From: Pseudomonas spelaei
GTDB lineage: Bacteria; Pseudomonadota; Gammaproteobacteria; Pseudomonadales; Pseudomonadaceae
Reading direction: 5' to 3'
Length of the DNA stretch: 64,000 bases
NCBI RefSeq assembly: GCF_009724245.1
Contig: NZ_WNNK01000016.1
Coordinates: forward strand, 96,454-160,453
Shown: in pieces, positions 17,334-26,096 of the stretch
Layout: the number at the start of each line of letters is the position of its first letter
Numbering within the stretch: the first letter of the stretch is position 1
The notes under the pieces: model-generated
Databases searched by the model: none
Told to the model about the DNA's origin: nothing
Seen by the model: only the letters and a program-made list of their open reading frames with translations
Position numbers and translations under genes: made by a program

Positions 17334-17677
17334 ATGGCCAACGTTACTGCCTGGCACTGGATCTGGTGGACGATGCGGCATTGATCGCCGAGTACCAGCA
17401 GTTGCACCAGCGCATCTGGCCCAGCGTGGCCGAGCACCTGCGCAACCAACAGGTGCTGGATATGCAGATCTGGCGCCTGGGTACACGACTGTTCATGGTC
17501 ATGGACACCGCTGCCGGTTTCAGTTTCGCAGCCCTGGAACGGGCTGCCCAGGCCAATCCTGAGGTGCAACGCTGGGAGTCATTGATGTGGCGCTTCCAGG
17601 CACCCACGCCGTGGACTGACCCAGGCGGCAAATGGCAGCCCATGGAGCAGATTTTCAGCCTTATCGAGCAACCCTGA
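17330..17677 (+). CDS. L-rhamnose-mutarotase-family protein, probable L-fucose mutarotase
   Basis: A 115-aa ferredoxin-like-fold protein of the L-rhamnose mutarotase (YiiL/RhaM) family. The family residues are visible: RYCLALDL strand, HQRIWPSV with the conserved His and Trp, QIWRLGTRLFMVMD and the final MWRFQAPTPW with the MEQIF tail. It interconverts the alpha and beta anomers of a 6-deoxy sugar, supplying the form preferred by the dehydrogenase. It is coupled by ATGA to that gene. The family name refers to rhamnose, but the operon points to L-fucose. Confidence 0.87.
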   Translation: MNGQRYCLALDLVDDAALIAEYQQLHQRIWPSVAEHLRNQQVLDMQIWRLGTRLFMVMDTAAGFSFAALERAAQANPEVQRWESLMWRFQAPTPWTDPGGKWQPMEQIFSLIEQP

Positions 17678-17742
17678 CCGTCCACCTGTAAATCCCGCTG
17701 CATCGCACGCCTTGATCCCATAAAAACAACAGGAGAAGCGTC

Positions 17743-18972
17743 ATGTTAAGCAAAGAAACGCGAGTGGCAGACGGTGCCCAACGCGCCGCCGTGCCGACCT
17801 ATCGCTGGGCACTGATCCTGGTGACCAGCCTGTTCTTCCTCTGGGGCTTGTCCTATGGCTTGCTGGACGTACTGAACAAGCACTTCCAGGAAACCTTGCA
17901 CGTCAGCAAAGCCCAGTCCGGCCTCTTGCAAAGCGCCTATTTCGGCGCCTACTTCCTGATTGCCCTGCCGGCAGGGCTGTTGATGGACCGTCACGGCTAC
18001 AAGGCCGGGATCCTGCTGGGCTTGTGCCTGTACGCTGCGGGCGCCCTGCTGTTCATGCCGGCGGCGGCGGCAGCCAGTTTCCCGTTTTTCCTGCTCGCGT
18101 TATTCGTGATTGCCTGTGGCCTGGGCTGCCTGGAGACGGCCGCCAACCCTTACGCCACGGTGCTGGGCGAACCCCAGGGCGCCGAGCGACGCTTGAACCT
18201 CGCACAATCATTCAACGGCCTGGGTCAGTTCTTTGGCCCACTGATTGGCGGCGCGATGTTTTTCAGCGCTGGCAGCACGCCCGCATCGGACATGGGTTCG
18301 CTGCAAACCACCTACGTGGTGATCGCCATTCTGGTGCTGCTGGTGGCGGTGCTGATCGCCCGTACTCCATTGCCGGATTTGCGGGCGCAGGAACAGGCGC
18401 TGCACCCCGTCAGTGGCAAGGGCTTGTGGCAACATCGAGAGTTTGTCGGCGGGGTAATCACCCAATTTTTCTACGTGGCGGCCCAGGTCGGTGTCGGCGC
18501 ATTTTTTATCAACTACGTCACCGAACATTGGGCGCAAATGAGTAGCCAACGGGCGGCCTATTTGCTTTCAATCGCCATGCTGGCCTTTATGTTCGGCCGA
18601 TTTTTCAGTACCTGGCTGATGGGCCGCGTCAGTGCCCAGCGGTTACTGCTGATTTACGCGCTGATCAATATTGTCTTGTGTGCGCTGGTGGTGATGGGCC
18701 TGGAAGGCGTGTCGGTGATCGCGCTGATCGCGGTGTTCTTCTTCATGTCGATCATGTTCCCGACGCTGTTTGCCATGGGGGTGAAAAACCTCGGGCCGCA
18801 TACCAAGCGCGGCAGTTCGTTCATGATCATGGCGATTGTCGGCGGGGCGTTGATGCCCTACTTGATGGGCAAGGTGGCCGATCACAGTTCGGTGGCACTT
18901 GCCTACCTGTTGCCCCTGGGCTGCTTTGTGATTGTCGCGGTATATGCCCGCAGCCGGTTACGGCAAAGCTAA
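17743..18972 (+). CDS. fucP: MFS sugar permease, probable L-fucose:H+ symporter
   Basis: The 409-aa protein has twelve predicted membrane segments and belongs to the FucP/GluP group of the major facilitator superfamily. Marker stretches are FFLWGLSYGLLDVLNKHFQ in helix 1, GLLMDRHGYKAGI after helix 2, and CLETAANPYATVLG, which contains the E and N residues of helix 4 typical of FucP. It should import L-fucose by proton symport at the inner membrane. It closes the catabolic operon after a 65-bp gap and is followed by an inverted repeat. Confidence 0.9.
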   Translation: MLSKETRVADGAQRAAVPTYRWALILVTSLFFLWGLSYGLLDVLNKHFQETLHVSKAQSGLLQSAYFGAYFLIALPAGLLMDRHGYKAGILLGLCLYAAGALLFMPAAAAASFPFFLLALFVIACGLGCLETAANPYATVLGEPQGAERRLNLAQSFNGLGQFFGPLIGGAMFFSAGSTPASDMGSLQTTYVVIAILVLLVAVLIARTPLPDLRAQEQALHPVSGKGLWQHREFVGGVITQFFYVAAQVGVGAFFINYVTEHWAQMSSQRAAYLLSIAMLAFMFGRFFSTWLMGRVSAQRLLLIYALINIVLCALVVMGLEGVSVIALIAVFFFMSIMFPTLFAMGVKNLGPHTKRGSSFMIMAIVGGALMPYLMGKVADHSSVALAYLLPLGCFVIVAVYARSRLRQS

Positions 18973-18974
18973 CA

Positions 18975-19026
18975 CCATGGGAATGGCGCAAAGTCCTATG
19001 GGTTCTACACTTGCCATTTCCCATGG
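18975..19026. repeat. Inverted repeat immediately after fucP
   Basis: CCATGGGAATGGC (18975-18987) is complementary, with one extra base, to GCCATTTCCCATGG (19013-19026). The resulting stem of about 13 bp starts 3 bp after the fucP stop. It lacks a U-run, so it could stabilise the operon 3' end or act as a weak terminator. Confidence 0.5.
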
Positions 19027-19524
19027 ATGGACGTTTCCATCAGGCCGAAGTACGTGCGTCGAGAGTTATGCCGGCAAGGAAACCATCCCACGCGGTGTAG
19101 TACTGGTCCGGGTGACGGGACCCGACGTGGTGCAGGTACAGGAATATTTGAAAGCGTCGGTATGACACCTGTAGAACTGCCCCGAAGGCGCGCCTGAGCG
19201 GCTCCGGCGGGTAAAAGGATTCGCCTGGAAGGTGGTAATCCACCGCAAAAACCCTGGGGTTCATCCATTCTCACAGGGATTACGCACCTTCCAGACCACC
19301 TCGCACAAGGCACAGATCATCGCCCTACAGGTCGGTCACCGTTGAGTGGTGAAGCAGATGGATAGCGTTCCATGATTGTAAAAATAAAAATCAGCTGCCT
19401 TTGACGATAGGTAACACCAGGCTGGGTTGAGCCGTTCGAAGGGAACCCTGCTCGCTCGAGACGGCCTGATGTGCAAGGATGTTGCGCAGCACATCGTCGT
19501 TGAACGCAAAACCAAGGATTTTTC
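19027..19524. other. Gene-poor interval with one doubtful minus-strand ORF
   Basis: About 500 bp between fucP and the next transporter. The only open frame with protein-like composition is a 74-codon minus-strand frame at 19040-19264 (start MNPRVFAVDYHLPGE, end AGITLDARTSA). It has a weak GAG ribosome site and no family I recognise, so I do not call it a gene. The right half (19330-19520) should contain the promoter of the MFS gene at 19525. Confidence 0.35.
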
Positions 19525-20676
19525 ATGACTGCCATCAGCACCCCAGCGCCCGTGGTTCCCGGGCGGCTGGAACAAATGTCGACCCGTATCGCGTTTTTCA
19601 TCGCAGGTTTTGGCATTGCTGCCTGGGCACCGCTGGTGCCGTACGCCAAGGCACGGGCGCAACTCGATGAAGGCACCCTGGGGCTGTTGCTGTTGTGTCT
19701 CGGCGTAGGTTCGATCATCGCCATGCCGGCAGCGGGCGCCCTGGCATCGCGCTTCGGCTGCCGACGGGTGTTGACCGGCGGGACAATTCTGATCTGCCTG
19801 GCCTTGCCGTTGCTGGCCACCGTCAGCTCGATCCCGCTGCTGATGGCCGCCCTGTTTCTGTTTGGCGCAGGCCTGGGCGCGGTGGACTCTACGGTCAACC
19901 TGCAGGCGGTGATCGTCGAACGGGCCAGCGGCAAGACCATGATGTCGGGCTTCCATGGGCTGTTCAGCCTCGGTGGCATCGTCGGCGCGGCAGGTGTCAG
20001 CGGATTGCTGGGGTTGGGCATGTCGCCACTGACGGCCATCCTGGTGGTGATCGTCATCATTGCGCTGGCACTGCTCAAGGCCGGGCCCCACTTGCTGCCC
20101 TACGGCAGCGAAAGCTCCGGGCCAGCCTTTGCCATCCCCCATGGCGTTGTGCTGTTTATCGGCTGTCTGTGCTTTATCGTGTTTCTCGCCGAAGGTGCCG
20201 TGCTGGATTGGAGTGCGGTGTTCCTGAGTGCCGAGCGCGGGCTGGATGAAGCCTATGCAGGCCTGGGCTACGCCGCATTTGCCTTGACCATGACCGCCGG
20301 GCGCCTGACCGGTGACGCCATCGTTCGCCGTCTGGGTGCTACCCGGGTCATCGTGATCGGTGGCGCATTGGCTGCGGCGGGCATGCTGTTGGCGACGCTG
20401 TTCCCGGCCTGGGAAACCGCCCTGCTGGGTTATGCGCTGGTGGGTGCCGGGTGTTCGAATATCGTGCCGGTGCTGTACACCGCCGTCGGCAAACAGCAGG
20501 TCATGCCGGAACATATCGCGGTGCCCGCCATCACCACCTTAGGCTATGCCGGCATTCTTTCCGGCCCGGCGATGATCGGTTTTATCGCCCATGGCAGCAG
20601 CTTGAGTGCAGCCTTTGTATTGATCGCCGTGCTACTGGCGGGCGTCGCGATCAGCGGGAAGATACTGCGGGTGTAG
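19525..20676 (+). CDS. MFS transporter (YbjJ-like)
   Basis: A 383-aa major facilitator protein with about twelve membrane segments. The N-terminal half shows FFIAGFGIAAWAPLVPYAK and the loop ASRFGCRR between helices 2 and 3; ERASGKTMMSGFHGLFSLGG lies before helix 5 and resembles the YbjJ group of putative exporters. No substrate can be read. It is not joined to the fucose operon (550-bp gap) and is followed, tail to tail, by a frameshifted type III-associated gene. Several relatives sit next to catabolic operons, but a link to fucose is not supported here. Confidence 0.85.
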   Translation: MTAISTPAPVVPGRLEQMSTRIAFFIAGFGIAAWAPLVPYAKARAQLDEGTLGLLLLCLGVGSIIAMPAAGALASRFGCRRVLTGGTILICLALPLLATVSSIPLLMAALFLFGAGLGAVDSTVNLQAVIVERASGKTMMSGFHGLFSLGGIVGAAGVSGLLGLGMSPLTAILVVIVIIALALLKAGPHLLPYGSESSGPAFAIPHGVVLFIGCLCFIVFLAEGAVLDWSAVFLSAERGLDEAYAGLGYAAFALTMTAGRLTGDAIVRRLGATRVIVIGGALAAAGMLLATLFPAWETALLGYALVGAGCSNIVPVLYTAVGKQQVMPEHIAVPAITTLGYAGILSGPAMIGFIAHGSSLSAAFVLIAVLLAGVAISGKILRV

Positions 20677-20705
20677 AGACACAATGCCTCGTACGCTGAG
20701 GCGGG

Positions 20706-21645
20706 TTACCGAGCGGGGTTATTTTCAAGCCAACATTCAACGTCTCTATTACTGAGCCAGCCCTTTTGATGATAGCTACCGAAAATACGACGCCCGCGGG
20801 CCTGGGTATTCTCCAAAGAACGTAATAACCCCGGACGATACACAAGATTTTTTGACAGATACACGTGCTGCTCATCGTACTTTTTCCTGGGCAGCCCCGT
20901 GACCAGGTCCAGAACCACATCACCCTGTGCATCAACTTCGTTCGGGTCTTTGCTGATGGCGACCAACAGTTCAATTTTGACGTAGCCAATTTTTTCAAAA
21001 AAAACGGTTCGGTCCCGCGACTTGTCACGGAATACCTCAAACAGCGCCTTAAACGCCTGAACCAGTTCGACATTGGTCTTGGCGTGAAAAGGATCCGGGC
21101 TGAATGTATCGGGGTCACTGTTGCCAAACAGTCTCTTTGCGGCCCTCAACAGGCTTTGCCGGGTAATAAAGCCTTCCTCATCGAGGATCGCGTCGATCAA
21201 TCGCGGACGGCGGATAAGCGCCTTGGCCAGCAAGATCGAGTGATTGAGCTCCTGGCTCGGTCCCATTTTTTCGCTGGCGATTCGCTGCAGGGAAGCCAGC
21301 TTCAGTCCTTCATTTCTCATGGAAGTTTTCCAACATGGAAAAATGAATGCCCAACGCCTTCACTAACTGACTATCCGGCAGTTGAGTGTAGGGGTTCCCA
21401 TGACCGGCGCGCGTGACGGGATCGTTCTGCAGCTCTCGGTGATGCAATGGATTGGCCCACCGCAAGGGTCGCCTGAAACCCGAAGACCGAACCGTGTCGA
21501 CAGGACGTTGATGATCGTCTTCCCGGACAGGATGAATGACTCCACTTGAGGCGCCATGCGCTTTTGGCTGCCCCTCATTCGGTATCGCATCAAATCGGCC
21601 TATCGCAGCCGGCCGCAGGAAGGGTACTCCACCATCAATTGCCAT
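20706..21645 (-). pseudogene. Frameshifted HrpF/NolX-repeat protein under an hrp box
   Basis: Two overlapping minus-strand frames together make one protein related to the genes at 22409 and 28478. The upstream frame (start ATG at 21645) ends with NPYTQLPDSQLVKALGIHFS then MLENFHEK and stop. The downstream frame resumes in register with EGLKLASLQRIASEKMGPSQ, the same repeat seen in the paralogs (Q-L-x3-L-x3-F, then L-x-x-hA-S, then LAKxLLRRPxLhxA). Removing one A from the AAA at about 21311-21315 restores a single frame of about 310 codons. A good hrp box lies 99 bp upstream. It is either a recent pseudogene, a sequencing error in a short A-run, or a programmed shift; the first two are more likely. 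The EF-hand-like loop of the paralogs is degenerate here (DEEGFITRQSL). Confidence 0.72.
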
Positions 21646-21744
21646 TGTTCATGCCCACCTTTTCCCAATCCGTACTGACCCTGATCACCACTACCGTAAC
21701 AGCGCACATCGCTGGATGTGACTGTGGTCAAACAGGCGCAAAAG

Positions 21745-21772
21745 TATGTGGCTACCCACACGCAATGGTTCC
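21745..21772 (-). promoter_or_regulatory. hrp box (HrpL promoter) of the frameshifted gene
   Basis: Read on the minus strand: GGAACC, 15 bases, CCACATA. It matches the HrpL ECF-sigma consensus GGAACY-N15/16-CCACNNA at every fixed position and points to the gene start 99 bp downstream. Confidence 0.8.
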
Positions 21773-21869
21773 GAGGCGATCGATCAATTTCGATGACTGT
21801 ATGTAAACGGTCAGTGGATGCCTGGAAGCGGTATCACTCGGGCTTACGAGTCATTGGCAAAACGGATGT

Positions 21870-22178
21870 TTACGATTTATTCCCTCCAACAAGGGCCTTC
21901 ACTGCCTTGATCACGGCCGCACCCGCCTTTGCCAGAAAATTGGAGCCAGGAGACGTTGGGGCTGGATGGCTCGGCATGCCTTTAGCGAAGTCCTCCGCAG
22001 CGGGCGCTTTGAATGTCTGTTGGCCGGCGAACTTTTTTACGCGCCAGGCTTCGACGCTGCCTTCGGCAAGTATGCCCGGCGGATTGGAAAGACAGGATCC
22101 ATCACTGTTTCCGCAAGGCGTCGCGTGAAAGGATTGCGCAGGTTCGGGAGTACGAGTTCCAACCGACGTTGAGGTCAT
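21870..22178 (-). CDS. Small HrpL-controlled protein, candidate type III secreted protein
   Basis: A 102-aa protein I do not recognise. It starts MTSTSVGTRTPEPAQSFHAT, a Ser/Thr/Pro-rich N-terminus of the kind found in type III secreted proteins, has two Cys in CGNSDGSC, and ends with an amphipathic, Ala/Val/Lys-rich helix (FLAKAGAAVIKAVKALVGG). The ATG has a GAGGG ribosome site 8 bp upstream and the hrp box lies 60 bp upstream, so I consider it a real gene in spite of its size. It could be a small effector, harpin or pilus-like protein; none of these can be shown. It lies head-to-tail between two HrpF/NolX-repeat genes. Confidence 0.62.
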   Translation of the reverse strand: MTSTSVGTRTPEPAQSFHATPCGNSDGSCLSNPPGILAEGSVEAWRVKKFAGQQTFKAPAAEDFAKGMPSHPAPTSPGSNFLAKAGAAVIKAVKALVGGNKS

Positions 22179-22238
22179 GTCTAAACCCTCGCTAGGCGTG
22201 AAAAGCCTGCGGCGTCATAAAAGCCATCAGGTACATCC

Positions 22239-22266
22239 TGTGTGGCAATCGGGTAGAAATAGTTCC
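22239..22266 (-). promoter_or_regulatory. hrp box of the 102-aa gene
   Basis: Minus strand: GGAACT, 15 bases, CCACACA. All fixed positions of the HrpL consensus match. The ATG of the small gene lies 60 bp downstream. Confidence 0.82.
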
Positions 22267-22408
22267 TAACCATTGAAATGACCGGCAACTGAAAACGTAA
22301 ACGGTCTCAACCAGGTACCACCATCGTGATGGGCAGGCCGAGAGAAAAGCGCCACGAAAGATTCGCGGCGTTTTCCTGTATTTCGGGCAACACTGTAATA
22401 CCGGTGGT

Positions 22409-23347
22409 TTAACGCAGCAGCCGCAACAGTTCGTCCCACTTGATCTTGCCGTCTTGTTTCCAACCAACGATGTTGTCCATTTTTCCCAGCAGATTAGATC
22501 GCGTAGTGACTTCTCTTGCCAACTGGATGAGCGAGTCAGTCGCCGGGTTACCGGTCAACGGTCGTGAAGACAAGTGCTTGAGCGTGCTGACTTTGATGGA
22601 GTTGCTCCAGAAGCCACCCTTCAACTCATTAAAATTATTAAGCATCTGTTGAACGAGTTGTTTGTCGTCCTGAAACTTCAGTGGGTTATCAGAACGCACA
22701 ACACTGTTGATATCTTGCCGGGTTAACCGTCCATCCAGCACGCCGGTGCTGCCATCCCGATCAAGCGCCTTCATCAGGTCCGGTCGCCGCAGAAGCTCTC
22801 TGGCCAAGCGGATGTTCTGATCCACGGAGGGGTGACCGGTTAATGGCCTGTTTGCCATGTTCTCCAAGCCTTTGGCCGTTATGTGCTGCGCAGGCCATGG
22901 GGCCTTGAAGGCATTGAAGTTATTCAGCAGCGACTGGGCCAACTGCTCATTGCTTTGCCTTGAAAAGTGAGGATCCGGCAATGTGGGGTTTGGTCGAGGT
23001 GGTGGACCTCCAGGCATTGGTCGAGGCGGCGGGCCTCCTGGCATCGGTCGCGGTGGCGGGCCTCCTGGAAACGGTCGTGCCGGCGCACCTCCATGCCAGT
23101 GACCAGGAATCGGTCGTGCCGGTTCGCCTCCAGGATGCCAATGGCCAGGATTCGGCTGTGCTGGTACGCCTCCAAATACCGGACCGAACCGGGCCTTTTG
23201 CTCTCCGAAATTTAAGCCTGCCTGCCCTTGCTCTGTTGATGACTTAGCAGAAGCCTCAGTGCCAGCCTTGGCATCGGTTGTAGTCTGCGGGGCGCTATTG
23301 GGTGAATTGGCGACAGGCTGATTGAACGCGGGTACCGACATTTGCAT
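22409..23347 (-). CDS. HrpF/NolX-like repeat protein with Pro/Gly/His-rich linker, HrpL-controlled
   Basis: The 312-aa protein has no signal peptide. Residues 1-60 are Ser/Thr/Asn/Gln-rich, as in type III substrates. Residues 60-122 form a low-complexity linker with PGHWH and three GGPPPRPMP-type units encoded by 27-bp tandem repeats. Residues 125-312 contain two copies of a roughly 90-aa helical repeat: L-x3-LLNNFNxxK, then ITAKGLENMANRPLTGHP, then IRLARELLRRPDLMKALDRD, with an EF-hand-like DRDGSTGVLDGRLTRQDI. This organisation resembles the repeats of HrpF/NolX translocon-type proteins and HrpK, an assignment from memory of the families. An hrp box lies 93 bp upstream. It may be a translocon helper or an effector. 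Confidence 0.75.
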   Translation of the reverse strand: MQMSVPAFNQPVANSPNSAPQTTTDAKAGTEASAKSSTEQGQAGLNFGEQKARFGPVFGGVPAQPNPGHWHPGGEPARPIPGHWHGGAPARPFPGGPPPRPMPGGPPPRPMPGGPPPRPNPTLPDPHFSRQSNEQLAQSLLNNFNAFKAPWPAQHITAKGLENMANRPLTGHPSVDQNIRLARELLRRPDLMKALDRDGSTGVLDGRLTRQDINSVVRSDNPLKFQDDKQLVQQMLNNFNELKGGFWSNSIKVSTLKHLSSRPLTGNPATDSLIQLAREVTTRSNLLGKMDNIVGWKQDGKIKWDELLRLLR

Positions 23348-23440
23348 CTCCAGTTCGGCTTGATTACAAGGTTTGCCTCACCGTCCAAAGCACTACGACA
23401 GACTGATCGTCGAAATACTCTGTGAAAAGAGGGCTATCCC

Positions 23441-23469
23441 TGTGTGGGAGATCTGTCGGATTCAGTTCC
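23441..23469 (-). promoter_or_regulatory. hrp box of the 312-aa repeat protein
   Basis: Minus strand: GGAACT, 16 bases, CCACACA, matching the HrpL consensus at all fixed positions. The gene start is 93 bp downstream. Confidence 0.83.
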
Positions 23470-23519
23470 TGAAACTGCGGAAAATCGTCTGAAAAAGAGT
23501 AGGAAGAAAGCGTGAACGT

Positions 23520-23566
23520 TAGAAAGAATCGCAGCCCGCCCTGACCATGCCAGAACGGGGTGCGAT
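23520..23566 (-). terminator. Probable terminator of the fecIRA-like operon
   Basis: On the minus strand, ATCGCA with adjoining CCCCG pairs with CGGGC then TGCGAT across a loop of about 18 bases and is followed by TTCTTTCT. It starts about 20 bp after the receptor stop codon and separates that operon from the next hrp-box promoter. Confidence 0.5.
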
Positions 23567-23585
23567 CCTTTGAGTCAACAGCGAA

Positions 23586-26000
23586 TCAGAACCCAACGCT
23601 CGCTTGCACAAAGAATGTGCGCGGCTCGCCCAGGTAAAGTCCGGCATTGTTGTCGCTGGAACGGGTGTAGTGCTGCTGGTCAAAAACGTTTTTCACCCCG
23701 ACGCCCAGTTTCAGGTTCGACAGTTGCGCACCAAAGTCATAACCGCTGCGCACGTTGACCGAAACATAGCCTGGAATATCACCGTATTGACCATCGGCGG
23801 TCGGCTGGGTGATGTAGGTGGTGCCGGTGCCTGGAGCACGCTGACCGGACTGAGCATACACATCGAGATTGTGGGTCCAGCGGTTGACGTCGTAGCGCAG
23901 CCCCAGGGTCGCCACTTCACGGGAGTACAGCGGCAAGTCACGCCCTTTGAATGGCACGTCGCCCTCGGCGGTGGCCTTGGTGTAGGTAAAGCCGGCGCTG
24001 GCGGTCAGGCCGTCAAGACGAGGGTCCAGGTTCGACAGGTCGTAATGGCCAGACGCTTCGATCCCCTGGTGCTTGGTGGCGCCCAGATTGGTCCAGCCCA
24101 CATCGTTGCTGACGTATTGCAGCTCATCGGAGAAGTCGATGTAGAACAGCGTCACTTCACCGCCCCAGATGTTGTCGTTATAGCGAGTACCGATCTCGTA
24201 GGTCTTGGCTTTTTCCGGGTTCAGGCCGTTGGCGGTCTGGTCGCCATTGCCACCCTGGCCGAGCTGGAAGTACTGCAAGCTGCCGAAAGACGTTTCGTAG
24301 TTGGCGAACAATTTCCAGGCATCGGAGACGTGGTACATCACACTCAGGGCCGGCAACGGTTCATTGTTGTTGATCTCGCGACGTTTCTCCTGAACCGGCT
24401 TGCCATTGAGGCCGACCACCGGCCGGTCATGCCATTCGGTACGAATGCTTTCGAAGCGAATCCCCGGGGTGATGGTCCATTTGCCGATATCAATCTTGTC
24501 ATCGATATAGAACGAGTTGGCCTCGGTACCGCCGGTGCGATCCTGGTAAACGTGGCCGTCATTCTGACCGACCGGCGTCGGCTGGTTGTTGACCAGCGCC
24601 AGGCTGGTGGCCTGCTCGTGCATGCCCTCTTTCAGGTAGCGGTAACCAATGCTGGCTTCCTGGGTGGTAGGCCCCAGGTCGAACACATGGGACACCCGTG
24701 GCTCGATACCAAAGGTGTAGTAGGTCCTCGGGTAGGAACTCAGGGTTTTCAGGTCGCGGTTGGCGATATTGCTGCCGCGAAAACTGTCGGAATAGTAGGT
24801 CAGTACTTCCGCCTGGGTGCGGTCGTCGATCTGCCGGATGTACTTGAACGACACGTCTTTGCGCCGGCCGCTGAAGTTGTCCCAGTCGCGCACCGATTGA
24901 TACGGGTTGGCGTCGAACTGCTTCTGGGTCAAGCCGCCGGGCATGTCGGCACTGGCGTCGTAGTAGTGGAAGTTCAGCGAGAAATCGTCTTGATCGGTCG
25001 GCGCCCAATGGGTCTTGAGGATCACGTCGTCGATGTCGTTGGCGTTGTTGCTGTTGCGATAACCGTTGCCGTTGACGCCGGAGTACAGCAGCGCTACGCC
25101 AATGCCGTTATCGGCGGTACCCCCGATGAAGGCATTGTCGATGTGTTTCCAACCGCCGTGGGCTGAGGTTTGCAAGGTGGTGCCGACCTCGCCGGAGAAC
25201 TTCTCCGGAATGGCCCGGGTCACGAAGTTGATAACCCCGCCGACGTTCTGCGGCCCATAACGCACGGAACCGGCGCCGCGCACGACGTCGATGCTGTCCA
25301 GGTTGCCGGAAGAAATCGGTGCCATGGATAGCTGTGGCTGGCCGTAGGGGGCAAACGCCGCCGGCACGCCGTCGATCAAGACCGTGGAGCGTGGCGACAG
25401 GCGTGAAGTCAGGCCGCGCACACCGACGTTGAGGGAGATATCACTGCCTCCGGTGCCGTTGGCTTCCTGCACTTGCACACCAGGAATGCGCCGCAATACA
25501 TCACCAACGTTCATGGCGCCCTGCTCGACCATGGCTTCACGGCGCACCACGGTTCGTGCGCCTGGGTGATTCTGCACCACTTCGGCATTCGCATCGCCGA
25601 GCCAGTCACCCACCACACGAATGTCGGTTGCACCCAACTCAAGAGGCGACCCGGCCTCACCGCTGCCGCTGGATAACGGGCGCAAGGTCACGGAACCGGC
25701 ATCAATCTGGTAGTCCAGCCCGCTGCCTTGCAACAGTTGGCGCAACGCTTGTTCCGGCGACAGGTTGCCATCCACCCCCGGGGCTTGTTTACCGGCCACC
25801 AGGTCTGGGCTGAAGAACACTTGCAGAGCCGTTTGCTGGCCCAATTGGCTCAAGGCCGAACCCAAGGGTTGCGCCTGGATATGGATCGCGCCCGACGCCT
25901 GATCGGCGTACGCCGCTGGGATCGCGGCGCTGACCGCCAAGGCCAGCGCGAGAGGTGCCCAACGAGAAGATTTATTGTTTTTCACGGCGAATGTTTTCAC
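23586..26000 (-). CDS. TonB-dependent receptor with N-terminal signalling domain (FecA type)
   Basis: An 804-aa outer-membrane receptor for a ferric chelate. Residues 1-33 are a signal peptide, and 38-105 are the secretin/TonB short N-terminal domain (IHIQAQPLGSALSQLGQQTA) used to signal to an anti-sigma factor. About 130-255 is the plug (GDVLRRIPGVQVQEANG, RGLTSRLSPRSTVLIDGVP), and the remainder is a beta-barrel ending in FVQASVGF with the terminal Phe needed for assembly. I chose the GTG at 26000 because it gives a clean signal peptide with an AGG upstream; a TTG at 26066 would add 22 residues. The regulator pair FecR/FecI lies directly upstream. The barrel resembles ferric citrate or related dicarboxylate-siderophore receptors, but the ligand is not certain. 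Confidence 0.9.
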   Translation of the reverse strand: MKTFAVKNNKSSRWAPLALALAVSAAIPAAYADQASGAIHIQAQPLGSALSQLGQQTALQVFFSPDLVAGKQAPGVDGNLSPEQALRQLLQGSGLDYQIDAGSVTLRPLSSGSGEAGSPLELGATDIRVVGDWLGDANAEVVQNHPGARTVVRREAMVEQGAMNVGDVLRRIPGVQVQEANGTGGSDISLNVGVRGLTSRLSPRSTVLIDGVPAAFAPYGQPQLSMAPISSGNLDSIDVVRGAGSVRYGPQNVGGVINFVTRAIPEKFSGEVGTTLQTSAHGGWKHIDNAFIGGTADNGIGVALLYSGVNGNGYRNSNNANDIDDVILKTHWAPTDQDDFSLNFHYYDASADMPGGLTQKQFDANPYQSVRDWDNFSGRRKDVSFKYIRQIDDRTQAEVLTYYSDSFRGSNIANRDLKTLSSYPRTYYTFGIEPRVSHVFDLGPTTQEASIGYRYLKEGMHEQATSLALVNNQPTPVGQNDGHVYQDRTGGTEANSFYIDDKIDIGKWTITPGIRFESIRTEWHDRPVVGLNGKPVQEKRREINNNEPLPALSVMYHVSDAWKLFANYETSFGSLQYFQLGQGGNGDQTANGLNPEKAKTYEIGTRYNDNIWGGEVTLFYIDFSDELQYVSNDVGWTNLGATKHQGIEASGHYDLSNLDPRLDGLTASAGFTYTKATAEGDVPFKGRDLPLYSREVATLGLRYDVNRWTHNLDVYAQSGQRAPGTGTTYITQPTADGQYGDIPGYVSVNVRSGYDFGAQLSNLKLGVGVKNVFDQQHYTRSSDNNAGLYLGEPRTFFVQASVGF

Positions 26001-26096
26001 GTCGAACCTAGTCCTGTGATCGCAAGAGAGTGCGTCTGTTAATGCAAACCAGTTGCAGTTGGACAAGAAGACGAAGAACTCGGAAAAAACCTGAAT

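Noticed and set aside
19040..19264. A 74-codon minus-strand ORF after fucP
   Set aside because: Weak ribosome site and no recognisable family; described only as a possibility in the interval entry.
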